A DNA stretch of 64,000 nucleotides from Immundisolibacter sp049322795. GTDB lineage: Bacteria > Pseudomonadota > Gammaproteobacteria > Immundisolibacterales > Immundisolibacteraceae. The first letter of the stretch is position 1. Every line of letters begins with the position of its first letter. Shown in pieces: positions 57,567 to 64,000 of this stretch. A model generated the notes under the pieces. That model ran no database searches. It saw only the letters and a program-made list of their open reading frames with translations, and was not told the DNA's origin. Location: positions 1 through 64,000 of the forward strand of contig JBMOQH010000024.1 of NCBI GenBank assembly GCA_049322795.1, in the 5' to 3' direction. The position numbers and the translations under genes were made by a program.

Positions 57567-58614
57567 TGTTTCGCCGGACGCGGTGCGTGCAGCGGCGCTG
57601 CAACTGCGAGCCATCCTGGGCCAAACACAAGCCCCCGGTCGACCTGCGGACCGCAGCGCGGAATGCCTTCCCATAGAAGGCAAGTGCTCTCTGCGCTACT
57701 ACCCCCCGCCCGGCGAGCCGACGTCGCGGCCCCTGTTGCTGGTCTACGCGCTGGTCAGTCGACCGCAGGTGCTGGACCTGGGGCCGGGTGATTCCTTCAT
57801 CAAGCGTCTGCAGGATCTCGGCCACCCGGTTTATCTGGTGGACTGGGGGTCCCCGAACGCCGTCGATGCTGGCGTCTCACTGGCCGACTACGTGTGCGGG
57901 TACTTGCGGGCCGCTGCGCGGCTGGTGCGTCAGCGCCACACCACGAGAACCATCGACCTGCTCGGAATCTGTCAGGGCGGGGGCCTTGCGCTGTGTCTGG
58001 CAAGCATCGAGCCCAAGCACTTCAATCGATTGGTGACGCTGGCGACGGCGGTGGATTTTCACACCGCGGGTGACGTGCTGACACGCGTTGCGCAGGGGCT
58101 GGATCTGCCGGCCTTGCTGGCACCCGACGGCAACGTACCCGGTCGGCTGGTCCAGGGAATGTTCGAGCGGCTGCGCTGTTTGCGCACCGCGGCGGTGGAG
58201 CGCTCGCCTTTGCCAGCGCTGCTGTACGGTTCCGATGACGAGCGTGAGCGCGTGCTGCGCTTGCTGGCTTGGCAGGGTGATTATCCTGACCAGGCCGGTC
58301 CCGCCTGGTTGGAGTGGGTAGCGGCCTGTTACGGCGAGAACCAGCTCGCCAAGGGCACCCTCAAGCTGGGTGGCGAGGTGGTGGACCTGCGCCGTTTGAA
58401 AATCCCCGTCATGAACATCTATGCGCGGGACGACCACCTGGTGCCGGTGGCCGCCACGCGGGCGCTCGGACAGTTGCTCGGCACGCGTCGCTATGTCGAG
58501 CTGGAGATGCCTTGCGGCCATCTTGGCGTATTTGCCGGCCGGCGTGGCCTAGCCATGCTGCCGCCCAGGCTCAGTGCGTTCCTGCGTGGACGCAGTCGAG
58601 TGAAGGCGGCCTGA
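57553..58614 (+). CDS. phaC: Class III polyhydroxyalkanoate synthase PhaC
   Basis: This 353-residue protein has the short class III architecture with lipase box GICQGG (nucleophile Cys140), an acid Asp293 or 294 (YARDDHLVP) and His323 (PCGHLGVF). The family needs PhaE, encoded just upstream with a 14-bp overlap. It starts with GTG at 57553 after GGGCAGGACC. This is the second PHA synthase in the island; classes I and III differ in partner need and granule type. A hairpin follows the gene. Confidence 0.93.
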   Translation: MARIDVSPDAVRAAALQLRAILGQTQAPGRPADRSAECLPIEGKCSLRYYPPPGEPTSRPLLLVYALVSRPQVLDLGPGDSFIKRLQDLGHPVYLVDWGSPNAVDAGVSLADYVCGYLRAAARLVRQRHTTRTIDLLGICQGGGLALCLASIEPKHFNRLVTLATAVDFHTAGDVLTRVAQGLDLPALLAPDGNVPGRLVQGMFERLRCLRTAAVERSPLPALLYGSDDERERVLRLLAWQGDYPDQAGPAWLEWVAACYGENQLAKGTLKLGGEVVDLRRLKIPVMNIYARDDHLVPVAATRALGQLLGTRRYVELEMPCGHLGVFAGRRGLAMLPPRLSAFLRGRSRVKAA

Positions 58615-58634
58615 CCTTCGTTGCCGCTGAGATT

Positions 58635-58670
58635 CACCCCTGGCCGTCGGCACGCGGCTGGCCAGGGGTG
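58635..58670. terminator. Bidirectional hairpin between phaC and phasin
   Basis: CACCCCTGGCC at 58635-58645 and GGCCAGGGGTG at 58660-58670 form a perfect 11-bp stem with a 14-base loop. It lies between the convergent class III phaC and phasin genes and reads as a terminator on both strands, though without a long T-run. Confidence 0.6.
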
Positions 58671-58677
58671 CGGACGG

Positions 58678-59052
58678 TCAGGCCGGGGTGCTTTTGCTCG
58701 GCTTGGCCGGTGCGCTGAAGGGCATCTGCATGCTGCTGACGGCCTTGAAGCCGCTCTCGATCACGCCGGCAACCGCCTGGTTGGCCTCGGCCATGACTTC
58801 CATGTTGAACTTGGTCAGGTCGACCAGTTTCTTGCCCATGTCGGCGGCGAACGCGCCCTGCGCGCTCATCATGGCCGGCAGATCCTTCGGCGAGCTGAAC
58901 TGGCGCGCTTGAGCCACGCCGGCCTCGAAACAGTCACCGGCCAGATCGACGTGTTTCTTGAGCAGCTTCTCGAACATCTGCGTGCCGATCGCGGTCATGT
59001 CGGCCAACGGCTTCATCTGATCCTTCATGCTGTCGATGACGGTCGCGTACAT
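58678..59052 (-). CDS. phaP: Phasin family protein
   Basis: This 124-residue helical protein has a phasin-type composition: amphipathic helices without long hydrophobic segments, DLTKFNMEVMAEANQAVAGVIE, and an Ala/Pro/Lys/Ser-rich tail. It would coat PHA granules. The start at 59052 is preceded by GGAGGGACTTGATC. A sigma-70 promoter (59099-59127) and a PhaR-like palindrome lie upstream. It shares direction with phaR behind it. Confidence 0.85.
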   Translation of the reverse strand: MYATVIDSMKDQMKPLADMTAIGTQMFEKLLKKHVDLAGDCFEAGVAQARQFSSPKDLPAMMSAQGAFAADMGKKLVDLTKFNMEVMAEANQAVAGVIESGFKAVSSMQMPFSAPAKPSKSTPA

Positions 59053-59098
59053 GATCAAGTCCCTCCGCGGGAATTCCGCAATGCAAAAAGACGGGGTC

Positions 59099-59127
59099 AT
59101 GCTAGGCGGCGGCCGGGCGCCTGTCAA
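59099..59127 (-). promoter_or_regulatory. phaP sigma-70 promoter
   Basis: Reading leftward, TTGACA (59127-59122), a 17-base spacer and TAGCAT (59104-59099) form a near-consensus promoter ending 47 bp before the phasin ATG. It is the clearest sigma-70 promoter in the window. Confidence 0.8.
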
Positions 59128-59134
59128 GCGCTAA

Positions 59135-59149
59135 TTTTGCATCGCACAA
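59135..59149 (-). promoter_or_regulatory. PhaR-like operator upstream of phaP
   Basis: In the leftward sense TTGTGC-GAT-GCAAAA matches the phaC site TTGTGC-GCT-GCACAA at 13 of 15 positions. It ends 8 bp before the -35 box of phaP and starts just after the phaR stop. Shared TTGTGC...GCA motif at both PHA promoters suggests a common regulator, most simply PhaR. Confidence 0.55.
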
Positions 59150-59611
59150 TTATTTTTTCGACCGCTCTGGGTCACCCGCGTCCGCGGCGGCGAATCCGCC
59201 GGCCAGGCGCGCCCAGATATCGAGATTTTGCTCCGCGATGCGCGACATGACGTTCAGGGGATGGCCACTGACCATCGTCCGCAGCTGATCGTGGAACACG
59301 TTTTGCTGTTCCAGAAACATGGTCATGCTGCGGGCCAGGTATTCGCGCAGCAAGCCGTGCAGGCTGTCGCCGTAAAAGCGGATCAGCTGGCGTAACACCT
59401 CGTCCGTCAGCAGGGAGCCGGTGTTGTCGCCCTCCTGCTCGGCGATGATCTGCAGCAGCACCATGCGCGTGATGACTTCGCCGGTCTTCGAGTCGTGGAC
59501 TTCGAAGGGTTCCCCGGCCAGCACCAGCTGCTTGACGTCCTCCAGCGCGATGAAGCAGCTCTGAGACGTGTCGTACAGCCGACGGTTCGGGTATTTTTTC
59601 AGGATGCGCAC
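59150..59611 (-). CDS. phaR: Polyhydroxyalkanoate synthesis repressor PhaR
   Basis: This 153-residue regulator begins MRILKKYPNRRLYDT, the conserved N-terminal DNA-binding domain (PHB_acc_N), followed by VLLQIIAEQE and a PHB-binding accessory domain (about 70-110, LLTDEVLRQLIRFYGDSLHGLL). It represses phasin and itself until PHA granules titrate it. It starts with GTG at 59611 after GGAGGCATCGCC. It lies just upstream of phaP with 97 bp between, which contains the operator and promoter above. Confidence 0.93.
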   Translation of the reverse strand: MRILKKYPNRRLYDTSQSCFIALEDVKQLVLAGEPFEVHDSKTGEVITRMVLLQIIAEQEGDNTGSLLTDEVLRQLIRFYGDSLHGLLREYLARSMTMFLEQQNVFHDQLRTMVSGHPLNVMSRIAEQNLDIWARLAGGFAAADAGDPERSKK

Positions 59612-59834
59612 GCGGCGATGCCTCCACCGGCCTGATGGTGCAGGGCCAACACCGCTTGCGGCACATCGCCCCTGAGCGGGTAGGCGAGCAATCAGGATTG
59701 TACACAGGCCGGCAGCGCGGCCTTTGGGTGTGTTGTCGGCCTGCGGCTTGGACACTGCGGCCTTATACTTTCCGCGTGAGCGAAATTTCCGCCACACGAT
59801 TGATGTTGTCGCCGCTGCGGCAGTCGGAGTGTCC

Positions 59835-61175
59835 ATGTCCAAGGTTTTCAAAGGGGCGACACTGGTCGTCGTCGGGTTCGTGTGCGCCCTGCTGGTGCTG
59901 CGGGACGGCGCGCATGCTGAACGTAGCGACGGCGGCGCGGCCCAGGGTCTGGAGCTCCCGGTGCAGGAGCTGCGCCTGTTCAGCGAGGTGCTCGGGATCA
60001 TCCGGCAGCACTACGTGGAGCCGGTCACCGACGCCGATCTGCTGAAAAGCGCCATCCGCGGCATGCTCTCGGGGCTTGATCCTCACTCCGCCTATCTTGA
60101 AAAGGAAGAATTCCAAGAGCTGAAGGAGGGAACGTCCGGCGAATTCGGCGGACTTGGCATCGAAGTCGGCATGGAAGACGGCTTCGTCAAGGTGGTGTCG
60201 CCCATCGACGACACCCCCGCCCAACAGGCGGGCGTGAGGGCGGGCGATCTGATTGTTCGCCTTGACGACACCGCGGTTAAGGGGCTGTCCTTGAACGAAG
60301 CGGTCAAGATGATGCGCGGCGCGCCCGGGACCGACATTACGCTGACCATCGTGCGCGAAGGCGAGCAGCGTCCGATCCAGCTGAAGCTGACGCGGGCGGT
60401 GATCAAGGTCAACAGCGTCCGCAGCCGGCCCTTGGAGACGGGTTATGGTTATCTGCGCGTGTCGCAGTTCCAGACCAACACCGGTCGCAAGCTGCGCGAG
60501 GAACTGGACAGGCTCAAGCAGAGCAACGGCGGCGCCCTGAAAGGCCTGGTGCTCGATTTGCGCAATAACCCGGGCGGCGTGCTGACGGCCGCGGTGTCGG
60601 TTTCCGACGCGTTCATCAGCGACGGGTTGATCGTCTACACGGAGGGACGCGGTCCAGAGGCGGAACAGAAGTTCTCCGCCACCTCTGGGGATGTGCTCGA
60701 CGGCGCTCCGATCGTTGTGTTGGTGAATGCCGGTTCGGCGTCGGCGTCCGAGATTGTGGCCGGCGCCCTGCAAGACAACGCCCGCGCCATCATCATGGGC
60801 GAGAAGACGTTCGGGAAGGGGTCGGTGCAGACAATCCTGCCGATTCGCGAAAACGCCGCCCTGAAGCTGACGACCGCGCGTTATTTCACGCCCAAGGGGC
60901 GCTCGATTCAGGCCGAGGGTATCGAGCCTGACGTGACGCTTGAGCGCGTCCAGTTGACGGCCGTGGAGCAGTCGTTTGAGCCGCTAGGCGAGCGCGATCT
61001 GGCCCGCCATCTGGGCAATCCCAATGGCAAGGCGCCGACGACGCCGTCTGCCAAGCAGAATGGCGCCGCCTCCGCAGACAAAAAGGAAGTCAGCCTGGCG
61101 AGCGCTGATTTCGGCGTGCATGAGGCGCTCAACCTTTTGAAGGCGCTCAATATCGTGCAATCCCGCGCCAAGTAA
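59835..61175 (+). CDS. C-terminal processing peptidase (S41, CtpA)
   Basis: This 446-residue exported protease has an N-terminal signal or anchor segment (about 8-28), a PDZ domain (about 105-175: LGIEVGMEDGF, GVRAGDLIVRLDD) and an S41 serine-protease core. The GSASASEIVAG serine cluster (301-305) and Lys328 (TFGKGSVQT) form the Ser-Lys dyad. It cleaves C-terminal regions of periplasmic proteins. The ATG at 59835 follows GGAGTGTCC. It is divergent from phaR and not functionally linked to it. Confidence 0.94.
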   Translation: MSKVFKGATLVVVGFVCALLVLRDGAHAERSDGGAAQGLELPVQELRLFSEVLGIIRQHYVEPVTDADLLKSAIRGMLSGLDPHSAYLEKEEFQELKEGTSGEFGGLGIEVGMEDGFVKVVSPIDDTPAQQAGVRAGDLIVRLDDTAVKGLSLNEAVKMMRGAPGTDITLTIVREGEQRPIQLKLTRAVIKVNSVRSRPLETGYGYLRVSQFQTNTGRKLREELDRLKQSNGGALKGLVLDLRNNPGGVLTAAVSVSDAFISDGLIVYTEGRGPEAEQKFSATSGDVLDGAPIVVLVNAGSASASEIVAGALQDNARAIIMGEKTFGKGSVQTILPIRENAALKLTTARYFTPKGRSIQAEGIEPDVTLERVQLTAVEQSFEPLGERDLARHLGNPNGKAPTTPSAKQNGAASADKKEVSLASADFGVHEALNLLKALNIVQSRAK

Positions 61176-61350
61176 ACGCTGGGTGCGGGCGCCGGGATGT
61201 GCCGTATCAATGCTTCCCGAAGGTGGTGACCTCGCCTTCGTCACCGCTTTGGCCGGTGCGCGGGTCTCCGTGGGAGGCGCTTGATCACCCGCTGGGGCGG
61301 CAGCGCCCGTTTCATCGACCCACTTGATCTACACAAAGAGGAGAAACCCC

Positions 61351-62964
61351 ATGGCTACTGCCGCTTCCGATGTTCCGTCCGGGGAGTATTACCGGGATCT
61401 GAACGACTACGTCATCGCCCTGGAGCGCGCCGGCAAGCTTCAGCGTGTGGCGCGCTCCATCGACAAGGACACGCAGATGCACCCGCTGGTGCGTTTGCAG
61501 TTCCGCGGTCAGGAAGAAAAAGACCGCAAGGCATGGCTGTTCGAGAACATCACCGACGCCAAGGGTCGCAAGTACGACATGCCGCTCGTGTTGTGTGCCA
61601 TGGCTGGCTCCTCGGACATCTACGCGCTCGGCCTGCAATGCTCGGTGGCCGATATTCCGCGCCGTTGGGCGCACGCGCAGGCCAACCCCATCGAGCCAAC
61701 GGTTGTCGGTACGGGGCCGGTGCACGAACAGATCCTGCGCGGTGACGACCTCAAGGACCGTTGCCTGTCGCGGCTGCCAATCCCGATTTCGACCCCAGGC
61801 TTCGACAACGCCCCTTACACCACGGCCTCGCACTGGGTCAGCAAGGATCCGGACACGGGTCTGCACAACGTTGGCAACTACCGCGGCATGCTCAAGTCCG
61901 AGAACCGCATCGGCGTGTATCCGGCGTCGCCCGGCTGGGGCATGCGCCGGCACATCGAGATGTGGCGTGAGCGAGGGCACGACAGGATGCCCGCTGCGAT
62001 CGTCATCGGCGTGCCGCCGGCGGTGTCCTATACCGCCGTGACGCGCTTGCCGAACGACGTGTGCGAATACGACGTGGCCGGAGGTCTTGCCGGGCATGCC
62101 CTGGAGTTGGTCCGGTGCGTGTCGCACGACTTGCTGGTGCCGGCGCAGGCGCAGATCGTGGTCGAGGGCTTTGTGCCTACCGGCGAGCAGGAGATGGAGG
62201 GACCGTTCGGCGAATTCCCCGGCTACATGGCTGCGCGTGACTATTCCTGGTTCATGGAAGTCACGGCGATTACCATGCGCAACAAGCCGATATATCAGGC
62301 CTTCTTATCGCAGTTTCCGCCCAGCGAGTCGTCCAAGATCCGAGGTATCGGCTGGGAAGCGGCGTGCTTCGACTACCTCAAGGCGGGCGGCTTCGACAAT
62401 GTGCTCGAGGTCCACTTTCCGGAAACCTCCGGCTCGTTCGGCGTGTGCCTGGTGCGTATCCGCCGCGACAAGGACGACGACGGCCAGCGGGTTCTCGATC
62501 ATCTGGCCAAGAAATTCGTCGGCAAGATGGCCATCGTGGTCGACGAGGACGTCGACATCCACGACCCGGGCGCCATCTACTGGGCGCTGTCCTATGCCAT
62601 GCAACCGCATCGCGACGTGCGCGTGGTGGACATTCCGCTGATGCCGCTCGATCCGTCGATCGCGCCGCCAGGCGCCAACCGCGGCCTGACCGGCGAGAAG
62701 CCGCGCATGTCCGGGTTGCTGATCGATGCCACGCGCGACTGGGGCTATCCACCGGTGTCACTGCCGCGGCAGGAGTTCATGGAAGGTGCCGTCAAGCTGT
62801 GGCAGGAACTGGGTCTGCCGGAACTCAAACTGCGCAAGCCCTGGTATGGCTACGACCTTGGCCATTGGTCGGCTGAGGAGACGGAGGAAGCGGACCTCGC
62901 CACCCGCGGCGATTACTACGTCACCGGCGAGAAGCAGCGCCAGCAGCGCAGGACGCTGGATTGA
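61351..62964 (+). CDS. UbiD-family decarboxylase
   Basis: This 537-residue protein belongs to the UbiD (prenylated-FMN) decarboxylases. It has the ordered family segments ENRIGVYPASPGWGM, IGVPPAVSY, EGPFGEFPGYMAARDYS and YLKAGGFDNVLEVHFPET, with conserved acidic residues in the EGPFGEFPGY region likely serving the active site. Family members decarboxylate or carboxylate aromatic and alpha,beta-unsaturated acids and need the cofactor made by UbiX, not encoded here. The ATG follows AAGAGGAGAAACCCC. It is a single gene, so it may be an aromatic-acid decarboxylase rather than the ubiquinone enzyme. Confidence 0.88.
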   Translation: MATAASDVPSGEYYRDLNDYVIALERAGKLQRVARSIDKDTQMHPLVRLQFRGQEEKDRKAWLFENITDAKGRKYDMPLVLCAMAGSSDIYALGLQCSVADIPRRWAHAQANPIEPTVVGTGPVHEQILRGDDLKDRCLSRLPIPISTPGFDNAPYTTASHWVSKDPDTGLHNVGNYRGMLKSENRIGVYPASPGWGMRRHIEMWRERGHDRMPAAIVIGVPPAVSYTAVTRLPNDVCEYDVAGGLAGHALELVRCVSHDLLVPAQAQIVVEGFVPTGEQEMEGPFGEFPGYMAARDYSWFMEVTAITMRNKPIYQAFLSQFPPSESSKIRGIGWEAACFDYLKAGGFDNVLEVHFPETSGSFGVCLVRIRRDKDDDGQRVLDHLAKKFVGKMAIVVDEDVDIHDPGAIYWALSYAMQPHRDVRVVDIPLMPLDPSIAPPGANRGLTGEKPRMSGLLIDATRDWGYPPVSLPRQEFMEGAVKLWQELGLPELKLRKPWYGYDLGHWSAEETEEADLATRGDYYVTGEKQRQQRRTLD

Positions 62965-62974
62965 TTTCAGCCTG

Positions 62975-63003
62975 GTCCTTCCGGCCACGCATGCCGGAAG
63001 GAC
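62975..63003 (+). terminator. Rho-independent-like terminator of ubiD-family gene
   Basis: GTCCTTCCGGC (62975-62985) and GCCGGAAGGAC (62993-63003) form a perfect 11-bp stem with a 7-base loop, 11 bp after the UbiD stop. A short ATTTC follows, so the T-tract is weak. Confidence 0.65.
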
Positions 63004-63127
63004 ATTTCGCCGCAAGGCTGATTGAATGCCAGTCCGTGGGCAGGTCAGGGTCTGTCGAGGCCTGCCTCTGCGCGTCAGCTCCATTTGAGTCCCAACCGCC
63101 CGGTCCCGCTCAAGCCCCAATTCACGT

Positions 63128-63868
63128 ATGACTTACTGCGTCGGCATCAAGGTCGGCGCCGGCTTGGTGTTCGCTTCCGACTCGCGCACCAACGCCGGCG
63201 TCGATCACGTTGGCACCTACAGCAAGATGCACATCTTCGAGCAGGTCGGCGAGCGGCTGTTCGTGGTGCTGAGCGCCGGCAACCTTGCCACCAGCCAGGC
63301 CGTGATCAACGCGCTGCGGCGCGATTTCAACGATCCGGCCGGCGTCGGCTTGCGCCGGGCGCGCGACGTGTTCGAGGCGGCCGATTACCTCGGAAATCTC
63401 AGCTACCGCATTCAGCAGGAACACGCCGAGGCACTCGCGCGAAGCGGCGTGAGCGCCGAGGCCAGCTTCATCATCGGTGGCGAAGTCGCCGGGGCCGAAC
63501 ACGATGTGTGCCTGGTGTACCCACAGGGCAACTACATCGGCGCGACGCCGGAAACGCCGTATCTACAGATCGGCGAGACGAAGTACGGAAAGCCGATTCT
63601 GGATCGCATCATCGCCACCGAGACCACCCTGGATGACGCCGCCCGTTGCGCGCTGGTGTCGCTCGACTCGACGATCCGCGCCAACATTTCGGTCGGCCCG
63701 CCGCTCGATCTGGTGGTGTGTCCGGCGGGTGTCCGGCAGGTGAGTCACCGCCTCACGCTGGCCGCCGATTCGCCACTCTACGTGGGTATTCAGCACGGCT
63801 GGAACGAAGGACTCAAGCGCGCCTTTCTGGAGCTGCCGCGCTTCGACTGGGAGCTGAATCCGGGCTGA
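63128..63868 (+). CDS. Anbu bacterial proteasome-like peptidase
   Basis: This 246-residue protein matches the Anbu (COG3484) family: it opens MTYCVGIKVGAGLVFASDSRTNAGVD, where Thr2 becomes the N-terminal nucleophile after Met removal. Lys33 or nearby basic residues and the SDSRTNAG segment are the conserved pocket. Anbu forms open ring- or helix-like assemblies; its substrate is unknown. The usual partner genes (ATP-grasp-like, alpha-E and transglutaminase proteins) are not upstream; they could lie past the right edge. Confidence 0.9.
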   Translation: MTYCVGIKVGAGLVFASDSRTNAGVDHVGTYSKMHIFEQVGERLFVVLSAGNLATSQAVINALRRDFNDPAGVGLRRARDVFEAADYLGNLSYRIQQEHAEALARSGVSAEASFIIGGEVAGAEHDVCLVYPQGNYIGATPETPYLQIGETKYGKPILDRIIATETTLDDAARCALVSLDSTIRANISVGPPLDLVVCPAGVRQVSHRLTLAADSPLYVGIQHGWNEGLKRAFLELPRFDWELNPG

Positions 63869-64000
63869 GCTTCGCCGTGTGCGTATTCGGCCCGATCAGA
63901 TTCAGGTCAGGCCGGAGATGCGTGAGGTGAGCCCCGCGGCTGCTTGAACCGACCCCGGCGATGCTTGCGTCGGTGTCGCAGACGCCCTCCCCAGTTTCCT
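63869..64000. other. Right-end intergenic sequence
   Basis: These last 132 bases have no convincing gene start, hairpin or promoter. The window ends before any following gene can be recognised. Confidence 0.5.

Overview
The window is a chromosomal segment of a GC-rich Gram-negative bacterium, most likely a gammaproteobacterium. It carries LPS genes (lpxK, kdsB), lgt, glnE, a DUF1244 gene, polyhydroxyalkanoate genes and a PrsK/PrsR/PrsT exopolysaccharide block. The two Rieske oxygenase clusters, a UbiD decarboxylase and further catabolic genes point to an aerobic degrader of aromatic or polycyclic compounds. An Immundisolibacter-like or Solimonadales-like lineage would fit, but that is inference from gene content only.

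Positions 1-12551 are a complete type I-G (formerly I-U) CRISPR-Cas locus. It holds 41 apparently identical 36-bp repeats with 40 full spacers (the array continues past the left edge), a short leader, cas2 and a cas4-cas1 fusion. A VapBC-type toxin-antitoxin pair on the opposite strand follows, and then the effector operon csb1-csb2-cas3-csb3, read leftward. The effector genes overlap at every junction. The toxin-antitoxin pair splits adaptation genes from effector genes and shares a 102-bp divergent control region with cas4-cas1-cas2.

Positions 12855-32469 mix housekeeping and catabolic genes: a methyltransferase, acetyl-CoA synthetase, a beta-alpha Rieske oxygenase pair, an SDR, a thioredoxin-domain DUF255 protein, an lgt-antiporter-flavoprotein run, glnE, DUF1244, and a cupin-aldehyde dehydrogenase-Rieske alpha-beta cluster. 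Two copies of a 157-bp element made of five consecutive hairpins lie next to the two oxygenase clusters.

Positions 32534-39596 hold a tight leftward operon (DOPA-dioxygenase-like, lpxK, Trm112-like, kdsB), then a DapA-family aldolase and pyruvate carboxylase. Positions 39983-47684 are a PEP-CTERM/exosortase-associated exopolysaccharide regulation block (sugar transferase, PrsK, PrsR, PrsT). Positions 47733-52704 are a leftward four-gene catabolic operon of unknown pathway.

Positions 52844-59611 are a polyhydroxyalkanoate island: class I phaC, phaZ and phaB, a class III phaE-phaC pair, and convergent phasin and phaR genes. A common TTGTGCGnTGCA-type palindrome sits at the phaC and phaP promoters. 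The right end carries a CtpA-type protease, a UbiD-family decarboxylase and an Anbu proteasome-like peptidase.
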